DNA of 64,000 bases. Origin: Dermabacter vaginalis. GTDB taxonomy: Bacteria > Actinomycetota > Actinomycetes > Actinomycetales > Dermabacteraceae. Numbering within the stretch: the stretch's first letter is position 1; every line of letters starts with the position of its first letter. Positions 7,930 through 16,984 of this stretch are shown one piece after another. The notes under the pieces are model-generated. The model had not been told where the DNA came from and ran no database searches. It saw only the letters and a list, made by a program, of their open reading frames with translations. The position numbers were made by a program, and so were the translations under genes. The stretch lies in the NCBI RefSeq assembly GCF_001678905.1, contig NZ_CP012117.1:1364001-1428000 (forward strand), read 5' to 3'.

Positions 7930-9732
7930 GTGTCACGCGAGTTCGAAACACCTCAGATCGCTGAGTCGAAACCCGACGAAAACATCACTGATTTCCTCCT
8001 TCTACGCCGCACCAAGTACGCCGACATTCCCCTGTGGGAGCGTCAGCTCACCCCCGGCACGTGGTCGCCCATGTACGCACCCGAATTCATCACGCTCGTG
8101 AAGCGTCTCGCGCAAGGGCTTATCAACGAAGGCGTCCAGCCAGGCGACCGAGTTGCGATCATGTCTCGCACGCGCTTCGAATGGGTACTCATCGACTGGG
8201 CATTGTGGTTCACCGGGGCGATCAGCGTACCGATCTATGAAACGTCCTCCCCCGGGCAAATCGAATGGATTGCCTCTGACTCCGGTGCACGCTTCATTTT
8301 TTGCGAAAACGCCGGCCATGCGCAGGATATCGACGAAGTTCGCCCTTCGCTCTCGGACCTCGAGCAGGTGTGGGTCATCGAAGAGGGCATCATCGAGCAG
8401 CTCTCCGTTGCCGAGAGCGACGTTGACGACGAGGCTGTCGAAAAGGCTCGCACGAGCCGCCACAAAACCGACACCGCGACAATCGTCTACACCTCCGGCA
8501 CGACCGGCCGGCCCAAGGGCGTGGAGCTCACGCACGCAAACTTCATGGATCAGTCCCTCAACGCAGTGGGCCTTCTGGGTGAGGCGGTTATGCCCCCTGG
8601 CTCGCGCCTGCTGATGTTCCTTCCGCTCGCGCACGTGTTCGCACGCGACATCACGTTCATCACCATCGTGTGCGGGTGCACGACAGGTTTCTCCCCCGAT
8701 GCGAAGCACCTCCTCGACGATCTCGCCTCGTTCAAGCCCACTTCCCTGCTCGCAGTCCCTCGCGTGTTCGAAAAGGTCTACAACGGTGCCGAGCAAAAAG
8801 CTGTTGGCGACGGTAAGGGCAAGATCTTCCGCCGTGCCGTCGAGGTGGCCATCCAGTACTCGAAGGGCCTCGACACGGGCAAGATTCCCCTGCACGTGAA
8901 AGCCCAGTACAAGCTGTTCGACCCACTCGTGTACTCGAAGCTGCGCAATCTCATGGGTGGAAAGCTCACCTACGCAATCTCGGGTGGTGCACCACTTGGC
9001 GACCGCCTCCCCCACTTCTTCCGCGGCATCGGTGTCACGATCCTGGAAGGCTATGGCCTCACGGAAACGACCGCCCCCGTAGGCGTCAACAATCCGTGGA
9101 ACGTGAAGGTCGGCACCGTCGGCCCCCCGTTCCCAGGCGCCAAAGTCAAGCTCAACGACAAGGGCGAGCTGCTCGTCAAGGGCGTCATGGTGTTCAAGGG
9201 GTATTGGAACAACCCCGAAGCAACAGCCCAGGCACTCCAGGATGGCTGGTTCAACACGGGCGACACCGCTACGATCGACGAAGACGGCTACATCACGATT
9301 ACCGGCCGCTCGAAGGAGATCATCGTGACGGCGGGCGGCAAGAACGTCTCTCCCGCGCAGCTCGAGGACGTCGTGCGCCAGAGCCCGGTGGTGAGCCAGT
9401 GCATCGTTCTTGGTGACCAGAAACCCTTCGTCTCGGCAATCGTGACGCTCGACCGCGAGATGCTTCCACGGTGGCTGAAAAACAAGGGACTTGGCTCGGT
9501 TCCAATGGCCGAAGCGATTTCCCACGAAGATGTCATCGCCGAAGTCCAAAGGGTCGTCGACGAGGCTAATACTTCGGTCTCGCGCGCCGAGTCGATCCGC
9601 AAGTTCGAGATCATCGATGCGGATTTCACCGAGGAGAACGGCTACCTCACCCCGTCGTTCAAGCTCAAGCGCGCCGCCGTGGTCAAGGATTTCTCCGACG
9701 TCATCGACCGTATTTATACGAAGAAAAAGTAA
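7930..9732 (+). CDS. Long-chain fatty-acid-CoA ligase (AMP-binding, FadD15-like)
   Basis: A 600-aa adenylate-forming enzyme that activates fatty acids to acyl-CoA with ATP. Motifs: the phosphate-binding loop TIVYTSGTTGRPKG near residue 190, YAISGGAPLG, the adenine-binding EGYGLTETTAP near residue 375, WFNTGDTATIDEDGY, and the hinge ITGRSKEIIVTAGGKNVSP. The family match is full length. GTG 7930 is preceded by AAGGAG at 9-nt spacing. It is divergent from plsC. The TAA stop is followed in the same frame, 12 nt later, by the probable start of the nuclease gene, so the two are probably co-transcribed. Confidence 0.93.
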   Translation: MSREFETPQIAESKPDENITDFLLLRRTKYADIPLWERQLTPGTWSPMYAPEFITLVKRLAQGLINEGVQPGDRVAIMSRTRFEWVLIDWALWFTGAISVPIYETSSPGQIEWIASDSGARFIFCENAGHAQDIDEVRPSLSDLEQVWVIEEGIIEQLSVAESDVDDEAVEKARTSRHKTDTATIVYTSGTTGRPKGVELTHANFMDQSLNAVGLLGEAVMPPGSRLLMFLPLAHVFARDITFITIVCGCTTGFSPDAKHLLDDLASFKPTSLLAVPRVFEKVYNGAEQKAVGDGKGKIFRRAVEVAIQYSKGLDTGKIPLHVKAQYKLFDPLVYSKLRNLMGGKLTYAISGGAPLGDRLPHFFRGIGVTILEGYGLTETTAPVGVNNPWNVKVGTVGPPFPGAKVKLNDKGELLVKGVMVFKGYWNNPEATAQALQDGWFNTGDTATIDEDGYITITGRSKEIIVTAGGKNVSPAQLEDVVRQSPVVSQCIVLGDQKPFVSAIVTLDREMLPRWLKNKGLGSVPMAEAISHEDVIAEVQRVVDEANTSVSRAESIRKFEIIDADFTEENGYLTPSFKLKRAAVVKDFSDVIDRIYTKKK

Positions 9733-9744
9733 GGCGGAAGCGCA

Positions 9745-11451
9745 ATCGCTCACGTAGCGCAGCGAGCGTTTGAGGATCTCGGCCCCGAGCTGGTCGATGT
9801 CGAATTCGTCGTCGTCGACCTCGAAACAACCGGGACTAACGCTGATCTCGACGCGATCACGGAAATCGGCGCCGTTCGTGTGGTGGGCGGCGAGGTCGTC
9901 GAAGAATTTCAAACCTTCGTCAACCCCGAACGTCCTATCCCCGCGTATATCGCCGCGCTGACCGGTATTTCCGATCACATGGTGAGAGAGGCGCCCACGG
10001 CCGAAGCCGTCATCCCCGCGTTTCTCGAGTTCGCGCGTACCTCCGTGCTCGTTGCCCACAACGCGCGCTTCGACATCGGCTTCCTCAAGGCCGCGGCACT
10101 GAGGCTCGAGTACCGTTGGCCTCCCTTCGAGGTTGTTGACACTCTCGCTCTCGCCCGCAGGGTCTTTGGCCGCGACGAGGTGAAAAACCACAAGCTCTCA
10201 ACGCTCGCAAGCACCGTGGGGGCGATCACAGTCCCGAACCACCGGGCACTTTCCGATGCGCGTGCGACAGTCGATGTGCTCCACGAAATCATCGCGCGCC
10301 TCTCCACGAGTGGAGCGAGTCACCTTTCCGATCTCACCACGAGCGGCAAGAAGGCGAGTCCCGCGCAGATTCGCAAACGACACCTCGCCGCCAATATTCC
10401 CCCTGTCCCCGGCGTCTACTCGTTTATCGATGCGCACGGCTCCGTGCTGTATATCGGGAAATCCGGCAACCTCCGCTCACGCGTCCGTACCTACTTTTCG
10501 CCGCACGAAACCAGGCGTGCCGTTCTCGACATCATCCCTGCGACCGAGCGCATCGACGTGGTGCAATGCTCGAGCGAATCCGAAGCCGCGGTGCGCGAAA
10601 TGCGCGCGATCGCCCGCACGCGCCCTCTCGCGAACCGCCAGGGAGTGCGGCGATCGCTCGGCAATTGGTTGCGTGTGAATCAGGATGGTCTGCGCCTCGC
10701 GCGCAAAGTTCATGAAGAAACCGCCGTCCATGCCTATATCGGTCCGCTGCGCTCGCGCCACGATGTCGAACCAATTCGCTCGCTCGTCTACGCGGCCTTG
10801 GGCTCGGCGGTCGGGAGCGAGCAAACTCCCGGCTCTGAGGCGGGCCCGCTTGAGAGCGAGGGTCCGACGGTTGCCGAGGGACCGTCGGACCGCCTGTGCG
10901 AACACCCGGGCTTCCACGCGCGCATGCACCGAGCCCTCACCGAGGACCCACGCGATGTTTTCTCATATGCGGCGGCGAAGATGCGTGTCCTCGTGGAGCG
11001 CGGACTTTACGAAAACGCCGAAGCGCTCCGCTCCCGAGTGGAGCTCTTTACGCATGCGGCACGCCGCGCGGCGCGGCTGCGCTCCATCGCTGCCGTGCCG
11101 CTCATTGTCGCTGCTCGTAAGGTCGCCTGCCCGGGAGCAGAGGCAGATACGCCATGGCAGTGGGAGATTTTCGCGGTGCGCCACGGGCGTCTCGGGGCCA
11201 CTCGCACGATGCCCGCGTGGATGGACCCGCTCTCTGCGGTCGCGGAGCTCTCACGCGAAAGCGAACCGGAAAGCGACCTGCGCGCGCCAATGTGCTTCGG
11301 CTATCACCACGAGGCCGAGCTCATCCTCGAGTGGCTCGCCGAACCGGGGATGAGGATCGTGCACGTTGAGGGCGAATGGTCGATGCCCGCAACAGCGCGC
11401 TTCACCCTCGAGGAATTTCAGCGCACGTTCACGCGCTCTGCGACGCCGTAA
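9745..11451 (+). CDS. DEDDh 3'-5' exonuclease fused to GIY-YIG (UvrC-like) nuclease; probable ATC start
   Basis: About 568 aa, the actinobacterial DnaQ-like/UvrC-N fusion also seen as Rv2191. Residues about 20-190 are a DEDDh exonuclease: motif I DLET (Asp25, Glu27), VAHNARFDIGFL (Asp about 110) and HRALSDA (His about 166, Asp about 171). Residues about 220-300 form the GIY-YIG endonuclease (GVYSF...LYIGKSGNLRSRV). The remainder is UvrC-like without the HhH2 domain. The role is probably DNA repair and is not demonstrated. Start problem: in frame between the fadD stop (9732) and GTG 9880 there is no ATG, GTG or TTG, yet motif I (9817-9828) precedes 9880. ATC 9745, with GGCGGA upstream, gives the expected N-terminus; CTG 9790 is an alternative. 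The 3' end overlaps trpD by 23 bp. Confidence 0.85.
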   Translation: MAHVAQRAFEDLGPELVDVEFVVVDLETTGTNADLDAITEIGAVRVVGGEVVEEFQTFVNPERPIPAYIAALTGISDHMVREAPTAEAVIPAFLEFARTSVLVAHNARFDIGFLKAAALRLEYRWPPFEVVDTLALARRVFGRDEVKNHKLSTLASTVGAITVPNHRALSDARATVDVLHEIIARLSTSGASHLSDLTTSGKKASPAQIRKRHLAANIPPVPGVYSFIDAHGSVLYIGKSGNLRSRVRTYFSPHETRRAVLDIIPATERIDVVQCSSESEAAVREMRAIARTRPLANRQGVRRSLGNWLRVNQDGLRLARKVHEETAVHAYIGPLRSRHDVEPIRSLVYAALGSAVGSEQTPGSEAGPLESEGPTVAEGPSDRLCEHPGFHARMHRALTEDPRDVFSYAAAKMRVLVERGLYENAEALRSRVELFTHAARRAARLRSIAAVPLIVAARKVACPGAEADTPWQWEIFAVRHGRLGATRTMPAWMDPLSAVAELSRESEPESDLRAPMCFGYHHEAELILEWLAEPGMRIVHVEGEWSMPATARFTLEEFQRTFTRSATP

Positions 11452-12490
11452 CCCAGCGATCAAGCGCAGCCTGAGCGGCGCCGGAATCGAGTGATGCTTC
11501 TGCGCGCTTCACCGCGATACGCATGCGGTCCATGAAAGCAAGGCAGGCGTCGGAATCTTGTTCAAGTCCTTCGGCTGCGACGATGCCCGAAGCGGCATTG
11601 AGCACGACGGCATCGCGAACCGGCCCCGTTTTGCCCGCGAGAAGATCGCGCGCGACTTGCGCGTTATAGGAAGGATCGCCTCCTCGAAGTGCGTCGATGC
11701 TCGCACGTGAAAGTCCGAAATCCTCGGGCTTGACCACGTGTGTGGTGACGATACCGCCGTGGACTTCCCAGACATCGGATTCGACGGCGATACTCAACTC
11801 ATCGAGACCGTCCCGGCCCCGCACGACGACAGCCGAAGCCCCGCGGTCGGCAAAAACTCCAGCGATCACGGGGGCCATCTCCTCAAAAGCAACCCCCACC
11901 GAATGTGCCCGAACGCCCGCGGGATTCGTGATGGGACCGAGAACGTTGAAGACCGTGGGGAGCTTGAGGCCGCCGCGTGCGGGAGCCGCGTGTTTCATCG
12001 AAGGGTGGAATACCTGCGCGAAGCAAAACGAAATTCCTGCTTCGTCAAGGACGCGTTGAACATGTGCAACGGGAAGGTCGAGACGCACGCCCAACGCTTC
12101 GAGAACGTCGGCGGAACCCGATTTCGAGCTCACGGCCCGATTGCCGTGTTTCGCGACAGGGATTCCGGCGCCACGAATGACAAGCGAGGCCATAGTCGAG
12201 ACATTCACCGTATGCGCACCATCGCCGCCGGTACCCACGATGTCGACGGCACCTTGCGGCGCCGTGATGGTTGTAGAGTGCTCGAGCATCGAGGAGGCAA
12301 GCGCATTCGCTTCATGCACGACAGCGCCCTTGGCTTGGAGTGCCACGAGGAATCCCGCGAGTGGGACCGGATCAACCTTCCCCCTCATGACCTGACCCAT
12401 GGCCCACCACGCCTCATCGCTCGTGAGATCACGCCCCTTCGTGAGGGCGGTCGTCAGTGCCGGCCAGGTATAGATTTCTTGATCCGTCAT
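11429..12490 (-). CDS. trpD: Anthranilate phosphoribosyltransferase
   Basis: Second committed step of tryptophan synthesis: anthranilate + PRPP to phosphoribosyl-anthranilate. The 353-aa protein has the PRPP-binding VDIVGTGGDGAHTVNVST, the KHGNRAVSSKSGSADVLEALG anthranilate/PRPP region (KHGNRAVSSKSGSADVLEAL), HPSMKHAAPAR, and the metal-site GLDELSI. ATG 12490 is chosen because TAGCAT ends 7 nt upstream (leaderless pattern); ATG 12499 three codons earlier overlaps that hexamer. No other trp genes are in the window. It is convergent with the nuclease fusion and overlaps its end by 23 bp. Confidence 0.94.
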   Translation of the reverse strand: MTDQEIYTWPALTTALTKGRDLTSDEAWWAMGQVMRGKVDPVPLAGFLVALQAKGAVVHEANALASSMLEHSTTITAPQGAVDIVGTGGDGAHTVNVSTMASLVIRGAGIPVAKHGNRAVSSKSGSADVLEALGVRLDLPVAHVQRVLDEAGISFCFAQVFHPSMKHAAPARGGLKLPTVFNVLGPITNPAGVRAHSVGVAFEEMAPVIAGVFADRGASAVVVRGRDGLDELSIAVESDVWEVHGGIVTTHVVKPEDFGLSRASIDALRGGDPSYNAQVARDLLAGKTGPVRDAVVLNAASGIVAAEGLEQDSDACLAFMDRMRIAVKRAEASLDSGAAQAALDRWVTASQSA

Positions 12491-12497
12491 AGCGCCC

Positions 12498-12503
12498 ATG
12501 CTA
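12498..12503 (-). promoter_or_regulatory. Candidate -10 (TAGCAT) for leaderless trpD mRNA
   Basis: Minus-strand TAGCAT is followed by 7 nt and ATG 12490, with no SD between them. This fits a leaderless transcript. No attenuator or leader peptide is visible, as expected for a leaderless trp gene. Confidence 0.45.
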
Positions 12504-12571
12504 AGCCGCAACGACTCGTGACGTAGGGCATGCTCACCAGGCGGAACAGGGCTTAGATCACGCAAAAAACC

Positions 12572-12651
12572 GGGACAAAAGCCCCCATTCGATTCAACAA
12601 TCACGCTCCTAGCGGGTATGCTGAAAAAACCTGCGCACGGACTTTTGTCCC
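12572..12651. repeat. Perfect 10-bp inverted repeat in the trpD/ctaE intergenic region
   Basis: GGGACAAAAG (12572-12581) and CTTTTGTCCC (12642-12651) are exact reverse complements 60 bp apart, in the divergent gap between trpD and ctaE. A possible -10 for ctaE, TATGCT (about 12617-12622), lies between the arms. The arrangement could be a pair of regulator half-sites or looping operators. Function unknown. Confidence 0.4.
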
Positions 12652-12727
12652 AGCAGGGCCGCGAGGGCTCCTGCCCCACGGCCGAGACCATGTGCCGTGC
12701 ATGGCCTCGCTTCCCGACCAACGACGA

Positions 12728-13414
12728 ATGAGAACCGTGACAACAGCGACTCTTTCCTCCGCCCCTCGCACCTCCCCCGTGAGCAGGCCGAACACCACTC
12801 AGGTCGGCACCATCGTGTGGCTCGCGAGCGAAATCATGTTCTTCGGTGCGCTCTTTGCCATGTACTTCACGCTGTACGGCGTTGTGCCTGAGGTGTTCTA
12901 CGAGGGCCAGAAGAACTTCACGCTCAACTTCGCGATTACCAACACAATCATCCTGGTCACGAGCTCGATCACGTGCCAGATGGGCGTCTTCGCAGCCGAG
13001 AAGCGCCGTAAGCGCCGCACCGGTTCGATCGTCAACATTGCCGGTTGGGGCCTTATCGAGTGGTACACACTCACGTTCGTACTCGGCGCGATTTTTGTCT
13101 CCGGCCAGGTCTTTGAGTACGCCGAGCTCATCCACAAGGGCCTCACGATTTCGAGCACGCCGCACGGTTCGATCTTCTACCTCGCCACGGGCTTCCACGG
13201 CCTCCACGTCCTTGGCGGGCTCATCGCCTTCCTTTTTGTTCTCGCGCGCGCTTACGCCGCGAAGAACTTCACGCACCACGAAGAAGTCAGCGCGATCTGC
13301 GTGTCGTACTACTGGCACTTCGTCGATGTCATTTGGGTAGCACTCTTCTTCGTCGTCTACCTCCTCGATCCACTCGTCCTGCATACCGTCGAAGGCAATT
13401 GGGTCTTCTTCTAA
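12728..13414 (+). CDS. ctaE: Cytochrome c oxidase subunit III (aa3-type)
   Basis: Membrane subunit of the terminal aa3 oxidase. The 228-aa protein has five or more hydrophobic helices and the conserved WLASEIMFFGALFAMYF, TPHGSIFYLATGFHGLHVLGG, and C-terminal YYWHFVDVIWVALFFVVYLL. It is first in the ctaE-qcrC-qcrA-qcrB operon, the usual actinobacterial order. ATG 12728 is taken; GTG 12737 three codons in is equally possible, and neither has a strong SD. Subunits I, II and IV are encoded 6-10 kb downstream on the other strand. Confidence 0.95.
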   Translation: MRTVTTATLSSAPRTSPVSRPNTTQVGTIVWLASEIMFFGALFAMYFTLYGVVPEVFYEGQKNFTLNFAITNTIILVTSSITCQMGVFAAEKRRKRRTGSIVNIAGWGLIEWYTLTFVLGAIFVSGQVFEYAELIHKGLTISSTPHGSIFYLATGFHGLHVLGGLIAFLFVLARAYAAKNFTHHEEVSAICVSYYWHFVDVIWVALFFVVYLLDPLVLHTVEGNWVFF

Positions 13415-13463
13415 AGTTTCCCTTGCTCGGATTCGCACCCTTTACCGAAACGAGGTCCTCACA

Positions 13464-14264
13464 GTGAAGGCTTTGGCCACACACCGCCATCACCCGATGG
13501 CGCTCCTTGCCATCATCCTGATGGCGTTGATCGCCACGGGCGGGTTGTTCGCCGTCCTCTCCCCCAAGGATGCGTCCGCCGAGGCCTTCTCGGCGTCGGA
13601 TGTCGCCGAGGGTAAGAAGCTTTTCGTGTCGAACTGCGCGACGTGCCACGGCATGAACGGCGAAGGCCGTAAGGACGGCGACGGTAATACAAATGGCTCG
13701 TCGCTCATCGGCGTCGGTGCCGCAGCCGTCGACTTCCAGGTCGGCACGGGTCGTATGCCCATGCAGGAATCCGGCCCCCAGGCGCAGCGCAAGCCCGTGC
13801 AGTTCACTGACAAGCAGATCTCGCAGCTTTCCGCTTATGTCGCTTCACTCGGCCCCGGCCCGTCGATTCCCACTGAGGAGCAGCTGAGCAAGGAAGGCGC
13901 CGACGTCACCAAGGGCGGCGAGATCTTCCGCATCAACTGCGCCATGTGCCACAGCGCGTCTGCTGCCGGCGGCGCACTTACGGAAGGCAAGTGGGCCCCG
14001 ACTCTTCGGGGTGTCGAGGACAAGCACATCTACGAAGCCATGGAATCCGGCCCGCAGAACATGCCGGTGTTTAACGACAACAACCTGAGCCCCGAAGACA
14101 AGCGCGACGTCATCGCCTACCTCAACCAGCTCGAAGAGAACGGCTCGCCCGGCGGCTACTCGCTCGGCGCGCTCGGCCCGGTCACCGAGGGCCTCTTCGC
14201 CTGGACGGCGATTCTCGCGATCCTGCTCGGCTGCGCTATCTGGTTGGGAGCTAAGGCAAAGTGA
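13464..14264 (+). CDS. qcrC: Diheme cytochrome c subunit of the bc1 complex
   Basis: A 266-aa membrane-anchored diheme cytochrome that passes electrons from the Rieske centre to aa3 oxidase within the actinobacterial supercomplex. It has an N-terminal signal/anchor (PMALLAIILMALIATGGLFA), heme motif CATCH (Cys58, Cys61, His62), a second motif CAMCH in the second half, and a C-terminal membrane helix (AWTAILAILLGCAIWLG). GTG 13464 follows a weak GAGG-type SD. Its TGA overlaps the qcrA GTG in the tetranucleotide GTGA, implying translational coupling. Confidence 0.95.
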   Translation: MKALATHRHHPMALLAIILMALIATGGLFAVLSPKDASAEAFSASDVAEGKKLFVSNCATCHGMNGEGRKDGDGNTNGSSLIGVGAAAVDFQVGTGRMPMQESGPQAQRKPVQFTDKQISQLSAYVASLGPGPSIPTEEQLSKEGADVTKGGEIFRINCAMCHSASAAGGALTEGKWAPTLRGVEDKHIYEAMESGPQNMPVFNDNNLSPEDKRDVIAYLNQLEENGSPGGYSLGALGPVTEGLFAWTAILAILLGCAIWLGAKAK

Positions 14265-15346
14265 ACGAACTGACCCACAACATCGACGGCACCTCACCGC
14301 GCAAGGGCGTAAGCACCGTCGCGCGCGCTGACGAAGGTGGTTTCCGTAACCCCGGTATTCCTCCCCACGAATATCGCCAGGCGGACCTCGACCCGAAGGC
14401 CGAAAAGCGTGCCGAGCGAATCGTCTCGCTGCTCTTCCTCCTCTCGATCTTTGGTACGGCGTTCTTTATCGCCTCCTACTTCCTGTTCAGCCCCACGGGC
14501 ACAAACCTCCTTGCCGAGGAAGGCACGCTTTCGGCCGTGCACTGGTCGACACTCGCCATGGGCGTTGGCCTCGCCGTGGGCGTGTTCTTTATTGGCGCGG
14601 GCGCGATTCACTGGGCGAAAACCCTCATGCCGGATCACGAGGTCACGGAGGAGCGCCACGCGCAGCGCGGCGATGAGGAGACCCGCGAGGCGGCCTCGAA
14701 CATTCTTGTCGAGGGCATCAACGAATCCGGCATTGCCCGCCGCCCCCTCGTGGTGGCGTCGCTCGTCGGTGCGCTTGCGGCGCTTCCGATCGCGGTGCTC
14801 TTCCCGATCTCGACTCTCGGCCCCTTGCCCGGGAACAAGCTCCACCACACCTACTGGGGCCGTGCGACCGAAAACAAGAAGCGCGTGCGCATCGCACGTG
14901 ACCACGACCAGACGCCCATCAAGGCCTCCGACGTCACGGTCGGCTCGATCTTCCACGTGATGCCCGAGGGCCTCACGGAAGAAACCCCCGACTGGATCGA
15001 AGAGCGTGCGAAGGCCGCGGCCGTTCTCGTGCGTATTGACCCGGCTGATGGCAAGAGCGAAGCATCGCTTGAGGCGGGGCACGAAGGCATTCTCGCGTTC
15101 TCGAAAATCTGCACGCACGTTGGTTGCCCGGTTGCTCTCTACGAGCAGCAGACCCACCACATGCTCTGCCCGTGCCACCAGTCGACCTTCGATGTCACTG
15201 ACGGCGCAAAGGTCGTGTTCGGTCCCGCGCACCGCCCGCTTCCGCAACTTCCCATCGAGGTTGACGACGAGGGCTACCTCGTGGCGACCGGCGATTTCCC
15301 CGAGCCCATCGGTCCCAGCTTCTGGGACATTCACAAGGAGAAGTAA
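14261..15346 (+). CDS. qcrA: Rieske iron-sulfur subunit of the bc1 complex
   Basis: A 361-aa Rieske protein of the actinobacterial type with three N-terminal membrane helices (about residues 45-70, 90-115 and 165-190) rather than one. The 2Fe-2S ligands are in CTHVGCP and CPCHQSTFD near residues 285-310, the canonical CxHxxC and CxxC(H) boxes. Cluster assembly may depend on ErpA encoded at 23.1 kb. GTG 14261 overlaps the qcrC stop. The gene is followed after 6 bp by qcrB. Confidence 0.95.
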   Translation: MNELTHNIDGTSPRKGVSTVARADEGGFRNPGIPPHEYRQADLDPKAEKRAERIVSLLFLLSIFGTAFFIASYFLFSPTGTNLLAEEGTLSAVHWSTLAMGVGLAVGVFFIGAGAIHWAKTLMPDHEVTEERHAQRGDEETREAASNILVEGINESGIARRPLVVASLVGALAALPIAVLFPISTLGPLPGNKLHHTYWGRATENKKRVRIARDHDQTPIKASDVTVGSIFHVMPEGLTEETPDWIEERAKAAAVLVRIDPADGKSEASLEAGHEGILAFSKICTHVGCPVALYEQQTHHMLCPCHQSTFDVTDGAKVVFGPAHRPLPQLPIEVDDEGYLVATGDFPEPIGPSFWDIHKEK

Positions 15347-15352
15347 TTCCTC

Positions 15353-16984
15353 ATGAGTGACACCCAGACCACCGGCCTCGACCGCGACTCGAAGACCTTC
15401 AAACTCGGTTCAGTTGGCGCAAGCTGGCTCGACGAGCGCACGAGCGGCGCCAGCATCGTCAAGGGCTTCGCACGCAAGATCTTCCCCGACCACTGGTCGT
15501 TCATGTTCGGCGAGGTCGCGCTTTACAGCTTCGTGGTGCTCATCATCTCGGGCATCTTCCTCACGATGTTCTTCGTTCCTTCGATGAACGAGGTCGTCTA
15601 CGACGGTTCGTACACGGCGCTCCAGGGAGCGCACATGTCAGCAGCGTTCAACTCGACGCTGCACCTGTCATTCGACGTATGGGGCGGCCTTCTGTTCCGC
15701 CAGATCCACCACTGGGCTGCGCTCACGTTCATGGTGGCGATCTTCGTGCACATGTTCCGCGTGTTCTTCACCGGTGCATTCCGTAAGCCGCGCGAGCTCA
15801 ACTGGCTCATTGGCTTCGGCCTCATGGTTCTCGCGATGCTCGCGGGCTTCTCGGGCTACTCGCTTCCCGACGACGTCCTCTCGGGTAACGGCCTTCGCAT
15901 CGCCGATGGCGTCATGAAAGCGATCCCGATCCTCGGCACCTACATGTCGATGCTCATGTTCGGTGGCGAGTTCCCGGGCCACGACATTATCCCGCGCCTC
16001 TTCACGGTGCACATTCTCATCATCCCGGGTGCGATCCTTGCACTCATCGCGCTGCACATGTTCTTCCTCGTGATGCACAAGCACACGCAGTACCCGGGCC
16101 CCGGTCGCACCGACCGCAACGTTGTGGGCTACCCGCTGTTCCCCGTGTACACGGCAAAAGCTGGCGGCTTCTTCTTCATCGTGTTCGGTGTGCTCACCCT
16201 CGTGGGCGCGACGGTGGCGATGAACCCGGTATGGAACTACGGTCCTTACGACCCCTCCCCCGTGTCCGCTGGCTCACAGCCTGACTGGTACATGCTGTTC
16301 CTCGAAGGCTCGCTGCGTCTGATGCCGGGCTGGGAGCCCACGATCTTCGGCTACCCGATCTCACTCAACATCATCATCCCCGGCATGGTCTTCCCGGGCA
16401 TCATGTTTGGCAGCCTCGCGCTGTATCCGTTCATCGAGCAGTGGGTGACGGGCGACGATCGCGAGCATCACGTGCTCGACCTGCCATACAACACTCCGGT
16501 GCGTACGGGCTTCGGTGTGGCGTGGATCGCCGCGTACCTCGTGTCGATTCTCGCCGGTGCGAACGACCTCATGGCCGTGGCGTTCCACATGTCGCTCAAT
16601 AACCTCACGTGGTTCTTCCGCATCGGCATCTTTGCCATCCCGATCATCTCGTTCATCGTGACGAAGCGCCTGTGCCTTTCGATTCAGAAGCACAAGAAGC
16701 AGCTCGCCCTCCACGGCGTTGAAACCGGCAAGGTTGTGCGTATGGAGAACGGTGAGACGCTCGAGATCCACGAGCCGCTTAGCGAGTACGACCGCTGGGT
16801 ACTCGTCAGCTACGACAACCACCGCCCGCTCCAAAAGGGCGAGGGCGTCTCGTCGCTGCGCGCAAAGGCTTCGAGCTTCTTCTTCAAGGATCGCGTGGAG
16901 CCTGCGACGCCTGCGGAGCTCCGCGAGGCACTTGAGCACTCGGGTCACGAGGAGCATAAGATCAAGGCTCTTATCGGCAGCTGA
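15353..16984 (+). CDS. qcrB: Cytochrome b subunit of the bc1 complex
   Basis: A 543-aa integral membrane quinol-oxidising subunit. Visible features are the heme-ligand helices with HHWAALTFMVAIFVHMFRVFF and TVHILIIPGAILALIALHMFF, the GYSLPDDVLSGNGLRI quinol-site loop, and PEWY-equivalent QPDWYMLFLEGSLRL. The long C-terminal hydrophilic tail (about residues 440-543) is typical of the actinobacterial supercomplex. It is last in the operon; a stem-loop lies 32 bp downstream. Confidence 0.95.
   Translation: MSDTQTTGLDRDSKTFKLGSVGASWLDERTSGASIVKGFARKIFPDHWSFMFGEVALYSFVVLIISGIFLTMFFVPSMNEVVYDGSYTALQGAHMSAAFNSTLHLSFDVWGGLLFRQIHHWAALTFMVAIFVHMFRVFFTGAFRKPRELNWLIGFGLMVLAMLAGFSGYSLPDDVLSGNGLRIADGVMKAIPILGTYMSMLMFGGEFPGHDIIPRLFTVHILIIPGAILALIALHMFFLVMHKHTQYPGPGRTDRNVVGYPLFPVYTAKAGGFFFIVFGVLTLVGATVAMNPVWNYGPYDPSPVSAGSQPDWYMLFLEGSLRLMPGWEPTIFGYPISLNIIIPGMVFPGIMFGSLALYPFIEQWVTGDDREHHVLDLPYNTPVRTGFGVAWIAAYLVSILAGANDLMAVAFHMSLNNLTWFFRIGIFAIPIISFIVTKRLCLSIQKHKKQLALHGVETGKVVRMENGETLEIHEPLSEYDRWVLVSYDNHRPLQKGEGVSSLRAKASSFFFKDRVEPATPAELREALEHSGHEEHKIKALIGS

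Noticed and set aside
8002-10191. 729-codon open frame on the minus strand
   Set aside because: Antisense to fadD and the nuclease fusion; no recognisable domain and shadow-like composition.
12491-13438. N-terminal extension of trpD by 316 codons
   Set aside because: The extension is antisense to ctaE and low complexity. TrpD homology begins at MTDQEIYTW, where a leaderless -10 is also found.
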